Below, piece after piece: positions 12,483 to 24,180 of a stretch of DNA of 64,000 bases. Source of the DNA: Dryomyza anilis. Lineage: Eukaryota > Arthropoda > Insecta > Diptera > Dryomyzidae. Each line of letters opens with the position of its first letter. The first letter of the stretch is position 1. The position numbers and the translations under genes were made by a program. The stretch lies in NCBI GenBank assembly GCA_951804985.1, contig OX638130.1, positions 2,632,501 to 2,696,500 on the forward strand, in the 5' to 3' direction. The notes below the pieces were generated by a model. The model did not search any database and was not told the DNA's origin. It saw nothing but the letters and a program-made list of their open reading frames with translations.

Positions 12483-12575
12483 ATTGTTCCGGAAATAATT
12501 GTATCTGGAAATAATTGTATCTGGAAATAGTTGTATCTGAAAAGAATTATCTCTGAAAATAATAGTGAGGGATAA
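12483..12575 (+). repeat. Short ~19-bp repeat, GGAAATAATTGTATCT type
   Basis: About four units of GGAAATAATTGTATCT with drift (AAAAGAATTATCTCT, GAAAATAATAGTGAGG). Similar to the degenerate arrays at 50300-51060 (other strand) and 56830-57670. Confidence 0.6.
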
Positions 12576-13077
12576 TCTGGCAAAGAATCTTTAGATAAAT
12601 GGTTTTGGGAGATCATTTTTTTTTGTGTTATTTTATTTATAATTCTTACAGAATAAAAAAAAATCATCAATATGATGAATTTGATCATAAATATTAAGAA
12701 TATTTTACCAACGTTCATTAAATGATATACTGATGAATGCATTCGTTATATATATGATTTTTTTCATACCATCGAACATCATAGTGAAGAAGAAAATATT
12801 CAATACAATGAATTTAAATCGTCATATTGATGAATTTGTTCATAGTATTTACGAATATAATATTCGATATGATGAATATTGTTGAACTAATATATCAAAA
12901 AAAAAATTGTTAGAATATAATTCGAAAAAGAGTGTTGTAAAAGATTTATTGAAAAATAACAGAATAAATTATCAAAAAAAATTGTTTCCAAAATATAAAA
13001 TACAACCTAAAACATTACCAGAAACCTTTGTTTTTTTGATAAAAATAACTTAAAAATTAATTGGAATATGGAATAGG

Positions 13078-13400
13078 CCTGTGTGAAGTCCGAAAATGAA
13101 AATTGTGCCAGGCTTGTGTCCAACATAAACTAACAAGGACTGTTTGGAATCTGGGAATGACAAATGTTCCAGGCTTGTATCTAACCTAAACTAACAAGGA
13201 CTGTGGAAAGCCTGGGAGTGACGATTGTCCCAGGCTTGTGTCTAATCTAAACTAACGAGGCTTGTTTGAAATCTGGGAATAAAGAATGTGCCAGGCTTGT
13301 GTCTAGCTTGATATATCAAGGCCTGTGTGGAGTCTGTGACTAACGATAGTACCAGCCTTGTGTCTGACCCACTATACCAAGCCTTGGTAGTCAAGCTTGA
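13078..13400 (+). repeat. ~62-bp minisatellite, about five copies
   Basis: Each unit carries a CCAGGCTTGTGTCTAACCT core and a GGACTGTTTGGAATCTGGGA-like segment. CCAGGCTTGT or CCAGCCTTGT recurs at about 13110, 13172, 13230, 13292 and 13352. It is much less AT-rich than the surroundings. Confidence 0.8.
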
Positions 13401-13439
13401 AACAAGCCTGGCACTTTTGTTGCAGCCTGGAAATTCCTA

Positions 13440-15570
13440 CCTGGGATTTATTTATTTAATAAAATTACGTCAATCTGATTCCGTCATTTCATAAATAATT
13501 GCACAAAATTTCCTTTTATTATTTTTTGGATTCAAATTTGAACTTAGGGTTAGGTTATTTGGTACATTTACGTGAATAAGAAATTGTTTAAAAATTTTAA
13601 ATAAAAAACGTGCATTTTATAATCTCATTCACAAACTCAAATTTTAAACGCACGCTTTGCAATTAATTGCTGCAATGTTTATTTTCAATGTTTGCTTTAT
13701 TAAAATTACAAAAAATATTATGCAACATTGAAAAAAATAATAATTTTATACGCCCTATAATTGAGCGCAGCTACACGTGTTTTTAATTTTTAATTATTAT
13801 ACTGATTCTTTTTTTTGTAAACAAAACAATACAAAAAAATATTAGCAAAACCATACAATCGAAAAACCAACACAAATCACAATCAAATCATTCAACACAA
13901 TGAGTGCTGCCCCCGTGACTGGGTCACAATGACAAACAAAAGCCGCAGAAGGTTAACGTGCTTTCTTTAGAGCATCCATTCCATGGATTCCATTATTTAT
14001 TGTAGCATTTTTTCACAGATTATAGATTAATTTCGTGCGGACTTTGTTTTGAACTCATCTTGTTTGCATTTCAATTAATTGCTTGTACTGCAAAGTAGCA
14101 GCAAAAATAATTAAAGTGTGCTTACAACATCATTTATAATTTCTTTAATAAAATAAATAATTAATCTTGGTTTTGCACATCTTGTTGAGAGGTTTTTTTT
14201 TAATTTTTTACAATGCCGTATCGTGTTTTAACAAAATTGTTGACTTGGATGATTGTACAGAAAAAGGTTTTGTAGTTGTTTTAAATTGTATCGCATTAGA
14301 TTTGGTATTTTTGATGTTATTTTTGCAAATATGAATAAACTTTTTAAAATATAAAAACTAACTGTAATTTATTTTAGTATCAAACAAGGTCAAGGTTTTA
14401 AATTCGGGAAATGTTACACTTAATGTAAATTTTTTTAGTTTATATTAACCAAAAATCATTTAATGCATAAATTAAACCTTTTACAAAATGCAATATCAAT
14501 TTAACAATGCAATACAACAAACATATGAAAAACAACAATAACATAAAATTAACCAAATCATCAAGGTAATAAAAAGCCTCCCATAAAATACCCATGATAC
14601 CACTTAAGTGCGTAACAAAAGCTGATCTCAACTCAATCTTCACCCGTTTGGGATTTGCATATCAAATGTCACTAATTTGAAAGGCCCGCCAGCGCTGTTG
14701 CCATTCATAATGGATTGTTCCAAAATGAAACAAAACTCCACAAACAATACCTTAAATATAGCTCATTATTAGTGTCTTATTTTCTGCATAAACTATAGGT
14801 ATATGAAAAAACTAAAACTATTTTGACATTTTAATATTGACAAAAATGATTTTAAATCAAATTATCGTTCCTACGGTTGCGCTTGCTTTTGTTATATTGT
14901 AATTCGCATAAATATTGTAAATGATAAATTTATTTTCAACAACTCAAAAAAACAAAAATGAAAGGGAATTGTTATGAAAATTTCTTTGTCCGATTTTATG
15001 ACTTTGAACTTGAACTTTATGGGGAGATTGTCATCTGTTTTGGGGTTTGCGACATCAATTTGGTGTTGGGTTTTGCGTAAAATGGAACAATTATTTGTTT
15101 AGGCGAAGATAATTTTATTTTATAAATCCGTTTAATAAATGAAACCATAAATAAATGTTTTATTTAAAAAAAAAAAACTGTAAACTATTGGAATATTTTG
15201 AAATTTTATTGGAATATTTTCAAATTTGAGCATAATAAAAACTTTGAATCAAAAAAACTTGAAAATAAACTGCATATATTTTTTATGATAGTATGCACAA
15301 TAAAAATTTAATAAAAAAGATGTATATTTTTAAAAGTTATCAAGTAATTTACAAATAAAAATAATAAAAATATTTAATCATAAATTATTATTCCTACTCA
15401 AATAAATGATTTTCATACATGTTCTTCATTAGTAATGCTGGTCTAAATCGTAACACAGAGGAGGATTTCTGATTTTTTTTTTCTCTAAACAATTAGATAG
15501 TCATATATATGACTTCATTAACATAAATTTGACGGACTGAGTCATCACATGCATGCGATGCTAGTCACTA
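13440..15570. other. Intergenic sequence, nothing recognised
   Basis: AT-rich single-copy-looking DNA. A stretch at 13880-14060 is a little less AT-rich. No splice-bounded exon, promoter or RNA gene was seen. Confidence 0.5.
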
Positions 15571-16221
15571 AGAATGATGTACACTAAAAATAAAATCTAC
15601 TTAAAATATACGAAATCGTTCGTGTATTTTAGGAAAAAAATCGTGATATTTATCCACGAAATATTTGGTTAAACACACGACAGAATTTTCATAAATTTAT
15701 GATAAAATTGCGATATTAAATGTTTATTTTACGAAAATATTCGTAGATTTTATTTATGAAAGCGATTCTTCAATACTACGAAAAATTCGTAATATATTGA
15801 ATATTTGTATACCTTTTAACGAATATATTCGTACATTTTACGAAAGTATTCGTACTTTGGACGATAGAATTCGTACATTTTTTAAAACATATGAAATATT
15901 TTACGAATATTTCGAAAAATACACGAATACTTTGTTTAAAAAAAAACTGGCGATGAAAATGACGATTCCTTCGTAAAAATATTATGCACCGATTTGAAAC
16001 TTTTGACACAAACAGAACAGTTATAAAATAGCTATTTTATAACTATCTGCTTGCGACCGCGATACCAATTAAAATAAAATGCATTTCTGTTTTTACAAAT
16101 TATTCGTAAAAACACAATTCTTTCGTAAAATTCTACACATAACCTCAAAATTTATTAATTTTTAGTAATTTATTCGTAAAATGTAAAGCTCATTCGTAAA
16201 ATATGTTATTCTTTCGTAATA

Positions 16222-17366
16222 AGGACTGCGTCGAATAAAATTGTCCGCTACAAAAATGAAAAAATCTAGAAATCTAGTAATCGAATTTTTATAGAATAAA
16301 ATATTTTATTTTGCAAATTATTTTTAGATTTAAAAAAAATATAAAAAACTAGAAATTAAAATTTTTTAATAAAAAGTTTTAATTTTTCCGGAACCCCTTC
16401 CATTAATGTTGTAATGGTAGTGTCCGACACCCTCACAGCTGCTGAAGACCACTTTCTTTTAAAGTCTTGAAGGCCGTTTTGCTGTAGTGACATGAAGCGA
16501 GGTCAGACCAAAAAAATTTGGACACTTCATGTTGGCGTAAAAATGAAAGCAATCTCTTTTGCAAGCATTCCTTCACATATATTTCGCTATTAATTGTACC
16601 CGATGTCACGAATGAGCTGCTCCTTTTTCCACAACTGCAAATTGCCTGCCAAACAAGGAATTTCTTTGGGAATTTTGTCATTTTTTTTGATTTGAATTTT
16701 TCAGCGACATTTCCTCGAGAATCGGCTGTATAAAATTCCTGCCCAGGTAGCTGAGAAAAGTCCGCTAAACATAAGTTTCGTCGTTCAGCAATCGAATTTT
16801 TTAAAAAAATATTGGTTCAGCTTTTTAGCTCGTTGTTTTGCGGTTTCATTCGTGACAGTATTTCTATCCGGAACTTTTTGGACCTTGTACGTCTTCAGCC
16901 CAGCTTCTTTCTTAGTCCTGCGCACGAAAGATTCTGAGCAATCCGCCTTTCTCGCCAATTTCCTTCCGGATATGCTTGGATCTTTCTTTAAAATATTCAC
17001 AACCTTCTTCGACTTTTCACGATCATGTGGGCCTTTTTTTACCAGAACCTTTCTTCCGATCAATACTCAGGTCTTCCTTAAAGCGGTTGATAACGCGAGA
17101 AAAGGTCTTAGGGTTAGCCCCTAACTCCTTGGCAATTTTTTTAAAAAACCAACTAGGTTGTTTTTGAAAAATTTTAATTATGTTTTCTCGCACTTCTTCT
17201 TCGTTTGCCATTTTCGCGTTAAATAAATTTTGTATTGACTATAACTGACACAAATTATTTTCTGCCATTTAATTCAGAGCTACTATGATCAATTTTTTTA
17301 AATTTGAATCTTGCAATAGCACATTATGGGAAGATATGTAACGGAAATTTTATTCGACGCAGTCCT
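16222..17366 (-). mobile_element. Tc1/mariner-type DNA transposon, decayed, with both terminal inverted repeats
   Basis: The left end AGGACTGCGTCGAATAAAAT (16222) and right end ATTTTATTCGACGCAGTCCT (ending 17366) are perfect reverse complements for 20 bp. Both are flanked by TA (16220-16221 and 17367-17368), the target duplication of IS630/Tc1/mariner elements. The transposase reads on the - strand but is broken. At 1145 bp the element is a little shorter than typical 1.3 kb members, so part of the catalytic end is probably deleted. It sits inside the TTCGTA motif field. Confidence 0.92.
16433..17211 (-). pseudogene. Transposase pseudogene, Tc1/mariner superfamily
   Basis: Three - strand frames together cover most of a transposase. 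Starting at 17211, MANEEEVRENIIKIFQKQPS and a helix-turn-helix-like segment lead to DRKKGSGKK. A frameshift near 17025-17060 passes to GPHDREKSKKVVNILKKDPS and SGRKLARKADCSESFVRR, a second DNA-binding helix set. Near 16750-16800 come NDETYV (likely first catalytic Asp), an in-frame stop, and a frameshift to DFSQLPGQEFYTAD. The last frame has VWQAICSCGKRS and FFWSDLASCHYSK (likely second catalytic Asp). After GLQQL the frame stops at 16433, and no third catalytic region (NCP..RPIE type) is found. The motifs look closest to maT-like mariners, but that subgroup call is uncertain. It cannot encode an active enzyme as it stands. Confidence 0.88.
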
Positions 17367-17779
17367 TAAATTGTAATAGAATAGAAAATAATACAACGAA
17401 AGTTTCGTAATTTAAACGAAATATTCGTAAATTTGTTGTTGTTTTAATTTTACGAATAAAAAAGATGTATATTTTGAAAGTTATAAAATAATTTATAAAT
17501 AAAAATGATAAAAACATTTGATCATACGTCATAATTTATTAAATATATATTCGGTATTTTTTGAAATATACAAATATAAATGAAATTATATATATTCACT
17601 TTTTACATAAAAAATCGATTCATAGTTTCATTTATTTATAAAATCATAATATATTCGTTCATATAAAAAATTTTGGAAAACAAATAGAAATTACAAATGT
17701 TTCGTGTATTCTACGAATTATTCGTATATTTTGCGAAATTAGAAATTACGAAAAAACCGCATATACCAGGTATTCAGAG

Positions 17780-18630
17780 TATCACTGTATTAAAATAAAA
17801 TTCAACAGTCATCCTTATGACTTGCGTAATGTTTAAGACCGGCGGTTCGTTAATTATTACTATTTAACAAAAAAAAAAGATCTAAAATCCAGAATATATC
17901 AAGAAGTTTACTTGTAACTAAGTGGAATTATTCTTAATTAAAGGTAAAATGGTATCAAAAATGTTGGTGCTGTTTTCCTCTCAAAATGTAAGGAACGCGT
18001 CTTTGTATAGCCGTTGTTTTTTCGATCTTGCTTTGTGTTTAATATTCGCTACTATGCTAACTTTTAAAAAAGTATTTTTGGTAATTTATTTTTTATTTAG
18101 AATTTTATTACCTATTTTTTATATTAAATGACTTGTTTGAAAACATAATTTGATTGAATGGTTTATTTTATTTTTATTATTATTCTATTTAATTTTTGAA
18201 TATATATTATTATCTAACTGTAGTTCTATTCGTGAAAACACAAATGCATAAAAAGTATATCATGCCGTTTTTTTATACCAACTCGAGTAAGCACGGCTCG
18301 ACAATTGCCACAAACTCTTGTGACAAATGTGTATCTTTTAACACCAGTGTTGCAAACTAGCAATTCTTAGTTGCATATCCGTGGCTAAGAACATGTATGG
18401 AACATACGCCATAATATGTCACAATTCTGTGATATATATGTCATACATTTCGATAATGGAACATATACGATAAGGGACGGAGCTTACTTTGTAGTTATGA
18501 CGTGGTAAAATAGTGAAAAATTATAAAATGTATTATGTTCCATATATGTTGCATGTATATAATGAAGAATCCTATTAGGAACATGTTTATAAATAATATA
18601 GCTAATTAACTTTAAAATGATATAAATGTA
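17780..18630. other. Intergenic sequence, nothing recognised
   Basis: AT-rich DNA with repeated ACATATNNNGTCATA-like words near 18390-18600 (variants of GGAACATATAC). No gene supported. Confidence 0.5.
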
Positions 18631-18638
18631 CTTATATT

Positions 18639-18862
18639 ACACCCAGAAAAAAATACTATATAAATAATAATTTTTTACTATTAAAAATAGTCAATAGGAT
18701 AAATTATTATTTTAATCGGAAAATACCATTAAATACTAGAAAATACTATGACATTGCCACTGATTTTATATGAAAAGATTTAATTTTTGTATACTATTAA
18801 ATCAATAATTGTCCTATTGACCAATTTTAATCGGATTTGATGGTTTTTTTTTTTCTGTGTGT
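18639..18862. mobile_element. Small palindromic MITE (CACCCAGAAAAAAA / TTTTTTCTGTGTG ends)
   Basis: The left end CACCCAGAAAAAAA and right end TTTTTTTTTCTGTGTG are inverted. Internally GTCAATAGGATAAAT on the left pairs with ATTGTCCTATTGACC on the right, and TTTTAATCGGA occurs beside both. It is about 224 bp, with TA-rich flanks and no coding capacity. Confidence 0.65.
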
Positions 18863-19149
18863 ATAATACACAAAATGTTTATTATATCCACTACATATGT
18901 CCATGGAATGTTGGGTTGTAAAAAAGGACAGTCGGAATAGTATAATTTAAGAAATAACAAAAATCACTTTTTTCAACATTTTCACAAATTGCATTTTTTA
19001 GGTGCGCGATAATATTAGAGAGGGTTTAACCCGAAAACCTGAACCGTTTGTTAAATTACAGTTGTAGTAAAAAACTGATCAGACACTTTAATGGATCGAA
19101 ATTTGTGGCAACTAAGCCTCGCCCCGGGGCTTTTTGACTGGCAATTAGG

Positions 19150-19352
19150 TGAGAAATAAGTAAATTTTCTTCTCAAAATCCAGAAGAATAAATCTTGTTT
19201 ATTTTTTTGACAACTTAGTAATTTGTTTTCTTAATATTCATAATAAATTCTAGAGTTTTATTAGTATTTTATTGATATAAGTGCAATTCTACTATTTTTC
19301 ATTCAAGCCGAATTCTTCTCGAGTTTTAGAAATTTATTTCCTTCTGTGTACA
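19150..19352. mobile_element. Probable second palindromic MITE
   Basis: GTGAGAAATAAGTAAATTTT and CTCAAAATCCAGAAGAAT on the left are approximate reverse complements of ATTCTTCTCGAGTTTTAG and AAATTTATTTCCTTCTGTG on the right. The CTGTG right tip resembles the element at 18639. Arms are about 45 bp with several mismatches. Confidence 0.5.
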
Positions 19353-19849
19353 AGCAAAATATTAGTCAAGCTAATTGTCTTTAGTAATTCTTATAGTAAT
19401 CATTTTACCTAAAAAAATTGAATATCAAAAATAATTTTATTTTCAATGTATTCCTATTAATTTGAAAACATGTTTGCCGAGGATTTTATTTTTTACAATC
19501 TAAATAATCTAAATTTGTTAAATATTTAAACTCCAACTCTGGATCAATAGGTCATTATGTTAGCCTGGATCGCAAGTAGTAGATGTAATAGTAACAAATA
19601 TTTTTAATGTTTCAAATAAAAATTTGCTGCAAGCCTTTTAAAATCAGCTTCGAACAATGTGTGGCATATATTATCTCCAATTATTATCTACAATATTTTT
19701 CCAGCCACACACATGCTATTTTCATTTTCTTTACCTTACTATTAACATTTTTCTAATAATTTTGCAGACTATCATAATAGTCTACATTTAATATTTATAT
19801 CAAATTAAAAAATTTTAAATGCATTTTTTAATCAGCTAAATGCAATCTT

Positions 19850-20320
19850 TGCGCCAAGTCATCACAGTCAGTTGCATCACATTTGGGCAATTTGAAGACA
19901 ATTGTTGGCATGTGCCACAGCTGGCCCATGTATGTTACAGCAGCAGCAACATTTCACCCAAAAACCTAGCAACAATTGTGGCTACTGCTACTGCAGAGCT
20001 TTGATCACAAGTTCGCACACTTCCTACTTGCATAAATTTCCACTTAAGCGTCCGAATGTGGCACGGTATTTTCACAAATCATAACTATTAGCAGCGGCAG
20101 AAACTTCAACTCTAACAGCAACAACTGGCAACAGTCAACCGGTGCCACGAGCACTCAGTTAGGTGGCGCATCTTCTGCGGCAACTACTGCTGCTGCCATC
20201 AGTCAAACAAACTTTGACTGACTTTTTGTCGTCTTTTCGTTGTCTTTTTGTTGTCTTTTTGTTGTCTTTTTGATGCCTTTTAGTTGTCTTTTTTAGTACG
20301 TGTCTCGGTTCCTCATTTTA
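19850..20320 (+). promoter_or_regulatory. CA/CTG-rich island upstream of gene B (candidate enhancer)
   Basis: Markedly less AT-rich than its surroundings, 2.2-2.7 kb upstream of gene B's TATA box. Contains CAGCAGCAGCAACA, ACTGCTGCTGCC and a 12-bp GTTGTCTTTTTG tandem repeat (20228-20300). One frame (about 20050-20223) is open for ~57 codons and Ser/Asn/Thr/Ala-rich, but it has no start codon and weak splice signals. Non-coding regulatory DNA is preferred over an exon. Confidence 0.35.
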
Positions 20321-21051
20321 GTCTTATAAAGCATGTGGTTCGCACTATGGGACTTATACCAATTTTTCGTATAATATATCTCTAACTTATTTTGCAGAAA
20401 ATGAACAAAATAAGTTAGCAGAAAGATATCAGAAAGATATAACTTAGTTAAGTTTTTTTTTTATAAAAACTCAATATTTTATTTATCAAAAAACGTTTAT
20501 TTTATTTATTTTCATTGCGAAGAGTATTTATAAGACCTAAAATAGACTTTTGTCCCATTGTGCCTGTGTGCAAAGTAATATAAAAATAATAAAAATCACT
20601 ACGTGAATAATAAAAATTTGCATTTTTCTTATTTATTTTTGACAAATATTGACAGTCGATGAGTTGATCATGATTTATATGATATGGGTTCGTTGTATTA
20701 ATTTGCAAAAAAGACGGCATATAAATCTATCAAGATCTACAATTTGCAGGAAATTGAATTCTATGAAAATTTCAAGAAAAAGGGAAGACTTTCATTTTCA
20801 ATAAGCTGTTGTGGTATTGGTTTTCATGTGTCATTATTTCGATTAATTATGTGGGAGAGTTTCTCATGCAAATGTTATGTGATTGGTCTGTCAAAGTCGA
20901 ATTCTCTATACAGCTGCCAAAATTATGGAAATCAAATTAAAATGCGAAAGCAGAAAGAGAAATGTGTGCAAAAGGGCCAATTAAAAAGATTTTTTGAAAA
21001 TGATTTTATACATAAATCAAAATTACACTGTGGTACAATAAAAGCGGCTTT

Positions 21052-22218
21052 AAAATACTAAAATACTAAAATACTAAAATACTAAAATACTAAAATACTA
21101 AAATACTAAAATACTAAAATACTAAAATACTAAAATACTAAAATACTAAAATACTAAAATACTAAAATACTAAAATACTAAAATACTAAAATACTAAAAT
21201 ACTAAAATACTAAAATACTAAAATACTAAAATACTAAAATACTAAAATACTAAAATACTAAAATACTAAAATACTAAAATACTAAAATACTAAAATACTA
21301 AAATACTAAAATACTAAAATACTAAAATACTAAAATACTAAAATACTAAAATACTAAAATACTAAAATACTAAAATACTAAAATACTAAAATACTAAAAT
21401 ACTAAAATACTAAAATACTAAAATACTAAAATACTAAAATACTAAAATACTAAAATACTAAAATACTAAAATACTAAAATACTAAAATACTAAAATACTA
21501 AAATACTAAAATACTAAAATACTAAAATACTAAAATACTAAAATACTAAAATACTAAAATACTAAAATACTAAAATACTAAAATACTAAAATACTAAAAT
21601 ACTAAAATACTAAAATACTAAAATACTAAAATACTAAAATACTAAAATACTAAAATACTAAAATACTAAAATACTAAAATACTAAAATACTAAAATACTA
21701 AAATACTAAAATACTAAAATACTAAAATACTAAAATACTAAAATACTAAAATACTAAAATACTAAAATACTAAAATACTAAAATACTAAAATACTAAAAT
21801 ACTAAAATACTAAAATACTAAAATACTAAAATACTAAAATACTAAAATACTAAAATACTAAAATACTAAAATACTAAAATACTAAAATACTAAAATACTA
21901 AAATACTAAAATACTAAAATACTAAAATACTAAAATACTAAAATACTAAAATACTAAAATACTAAAATACTAAAATACTAAAATACTAAAATACTAAAAT
22001 ACTAAAATACTAAAATACTAAAATACTAAAATACTAAAATACTAAAATACTAAAATACTAAAATACTAAAATACTAAAATACTAAAATACTAAAATACTA
22101 AAATACTAAAATACTAAAATACTAAAATACTAAAATACTAAAATACTAAAATACTAAAATACTAAAATACTAAAATACTAAAATACTAAAATACTAAAAT
22201 ACTAAAATACTAAAATAC
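21052..22218 (+). repeat. Near-perfect 8-bp array (ACTAAAAT)n, ~146 copies
   Basis: Uninterrupted ACTAAAAT units for about 1.17 kb. The only visible deviations are at the right edge (AAAATACGAAAATATTAC). It lies 300 bp upstream of gene B's promoter. The copy number depends on correct assembly. Confidence 0.97.
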
Positions 22219-22518
22219 GAAAATATTACAAAATAAAAAATCTAAAATATAGTACACAAATAAATAAATATAAAAATAGAAAACATGCAAAAATCTGTCA
22301 CTTAGTGTTAGTTTATCTCAAAATATGCAGATGACTAAAAGCTATCAGAAATCTACTAATTTTTGAAAAATACCCAAAATAGATTTCAGCATGTTTTTTT
22401 ATCACCACGACTGCATCACGAGTAAGCATCTGCAAAACTCAACACTAAACAGCAGCCGTCACACATATCGTGGTAGATACAGCCAAGTCAAATAGTGGCC
22501 GGCATTTGTGGTTTTTGG

Positions 22519-22526
22519 TATAAAAG
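22519..22526 (+). promoter_or_regulatory. TATA box of gene B
   Basis: TATAAAAG, with a plausible initiator CCACAGTAG about 33 bp downstream (A at 22552), giving a 5' leader of about 235 nt before the ATG. The spacing fits a fly TATA/Inr core promoter, typical of strongly and stage-specifically expressed cuticle-type genes. Confidence 0.72.
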
Positions 22527-22786
22527 CAAAAGGCAGGCGCAGCGCAGCCACAGTAGAGCGCGAATTTTTAAAACGTTCAACGGCGACAAGCGCAGCTGCT
22601 GAAGATGTAAAGTAGCAAAAAAAAGAAGAATAAAGTGAAATATTAAAAAAATAAAAGTGTTACACAAAAGTGGAAGAAGTGAAGAATTAGTGCAAGTCTT
22701 GAACTAAAATAAAAAAAATAAATATAATTATTGAACTACTAAAAAAGAAAACTTTAAATAAATAAAAACTATAAAAAGGATACAAA

Positions 22787-22807
22787 ATGCGCATCTCAAT
22801 TTTGCTG
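22787..22807 (+). CDS. Gene B, first coding exon (start of signal peptide)
   Basis: ATG in context ACAAAATGC encodes MRISILL and is followed directly by the donor GTATGT at 22808 (phase 0). It joins exon 34845 to give a signal peptide MRISILLFPLLLLLLAALAQA with likely cleavage before EPGSK. A tiny first exon that splits the signal peptide is common in insect cuticle-protein genes. The TATA box 260 bp upstream supports this start. Confidence 0.82.
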
Positions 22808-23630
22808 GTATGTTATATAGCTATTTTTTTAATAAATAAAAAAATAAATACAGCAAATAAAGTCAGCCAACAACCTGTTGCTGTTGCCAGTTTTATATAA
22901 TGTTGTCATTGATGCTGTACGCGCATGTTTTCCTCGGCAAACAGATCCTCCTTCATCCACTCTTGGTCTACTGGAAAATAGCAACAGCTGCTGCCGGAAA
23001 TTCACTTTTTACTATTTTTCCCATGTGTAGCTGATTTTTATTTAACTTGTTTTCCTTGCTTTTGGCCAAAGTGCAGTGAACTTCGTTGCCGGCTTTGTGC
23101 ACTTCAAATGCATTCAAATGTCGCGCCTCGCATCACTCCTACTCATTTTGAATGTGATTTTTTCATAGTTCCCCAAAAGAAAATACTACTAATATGCAAA
23201 TCAGCTGCATGCAACCGAAAAATAAATGTTTTGCATTTGTCTGTGTCGCATAGTAGTTCGCTTTCCAATTATGTTTGGTTGTCAAAGATGATGTTGATGA
23301 AAGACCGGATTTTAAAATATGCAAATATTCGGCAAATAACTCGTTGTAATAGAAGCATTTGGTATAAATTCAAATATGTTTGATATCTTAATAAAAAATA
23401 GATCATAATTAAAACAAAATATACAGGCAATATAAAGCTGTGATTTGTTAATTAATTTGAAAAAAATATGCATAAATATGCAAATATCTGTTATGACATA
23501 AAATGCAAAATAATATGCAAAAACTATTTAATGACCTTCTATGCTTACTTTGATCTCATTTTTACAATTTTGTATTTCACAATTTTTATTTATTTTACTG
23601 AAAATATGCTCATAGACTTATTCTGGCACC

Positions 23631-23770
23631 AGTCACAAATTTAAATCGGTCACAATAGTACGCAATTTTATTTTCTATGTTTATTAACGTAAAAGTCTGA
23701 ATCAATTGTCCTTTGTATTAATTGTTATTGATAACAATTGTCATTGCTCGCAAGAATAGGGCTGTAAAAC
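23631..23770 (+). repeat. Dispersed repeat, copy 1 of 2
   Basis: A segment from AGTCACAAAT through GTAAAAGTCTGAATCAATTG, TGATAACAATTGTCA and GAATAGGGCTGTAAA. A second copy in the same orientation is at 61957-62126. The copies differ by point changes and an insertion of about 30 bp in the second. Confidence 0.8.
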
Positions 23771-23840
23771 AAAAGTTCGTAGTATAAATTTCACAAAAAA
23801 TATACTTAAAAATATACTTATGAAGTATCCAAAACATGTA

Positions 23841-24180
23841 AAATATGCAAAAATATGCAAAATGTGCAAAAATATGCAACAATATGCAATAATATGCAAT
23901 AATATGCAAAAATATGCAAAATATGCAAAAATATGCAAAATATGCAATAATATGCAATAATATGCAATAATATGCAATAATATGCAATCATATGCAAAAA
24001 TATGCAAAATATGCAAAAATATGCAAAATATGCAAAATATGCAAAAATATGCAATAGTATGCAAAAATATGCAAAATATTCAATAATATGCAATATATGC
24101 AATTAATGGAAAATATACAAAATATGCAATAATATGCAAAAATATTCAAAAAATGCAATAATATTCAAAAATATGCAAAA
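23841..24180 (+). repeat. ATATGCAAA-type tandem array
   Basis: About 30 units of AATATGCAAA / AATATGCAAT, period 10-12 bp. Most units contain ATGCAA, a near-match to the POU-factor octamer ATGCAAAT. Isolated full ATGCAAAT matches lie nearby (about 23200, 23320 and 23480). Confidence 0.88.

Larger units (their letters stand above)
10610..13060. other. AT-rich intergenic region downstream of gene A
   Basis: No supported gene. Short open frames here are AT-rich and lack coding-like composition. It contains a perfect hairpin (11966-12001), a short GGAAATAATTGTATCT repeat (12483-12575) and scattered GATGAAT motifs (12660-12870). Confidence 0.6.
15575..17770. repeat. Field of TTCGTA/TACGAA motifs, interrupted by a mariner
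   Basis: Dozens of ATTCGTA / TACGAAT motifs on both strands at irregular spacing from about 15600 to 16215 and from about 17380 to 17750. Outside it, a ~75-bp segment (AAAAAAGATGTATATTTT...TTTAATCATA) at 15314-15386 recurs diverged at 17458-17527. The motif field probably was one repeat or large palindromic element before the mariner landed in it. Confidence 0.55.

Noticed and set aside
16518..17167. + strand frames over the mariner
   Set aside because: Shadows of the - strand transposase pseudogene.
20050..20223. Ser/Asn/Thr/Ala-rich open stretch as an upstream exon of gene B
   Set aside because: No start codon and only weak acceptor candidates, and the TATA promoter of gene B lies downstream. 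It is better explained by CA/CTG-rich regulatory DNA.
23718..24102. Three overlapping - strand frames rich in HIIAYYCILLHI
   Set aside because: Translation of the ATATGCAAA array read backwards; all three phases give similar peptides.
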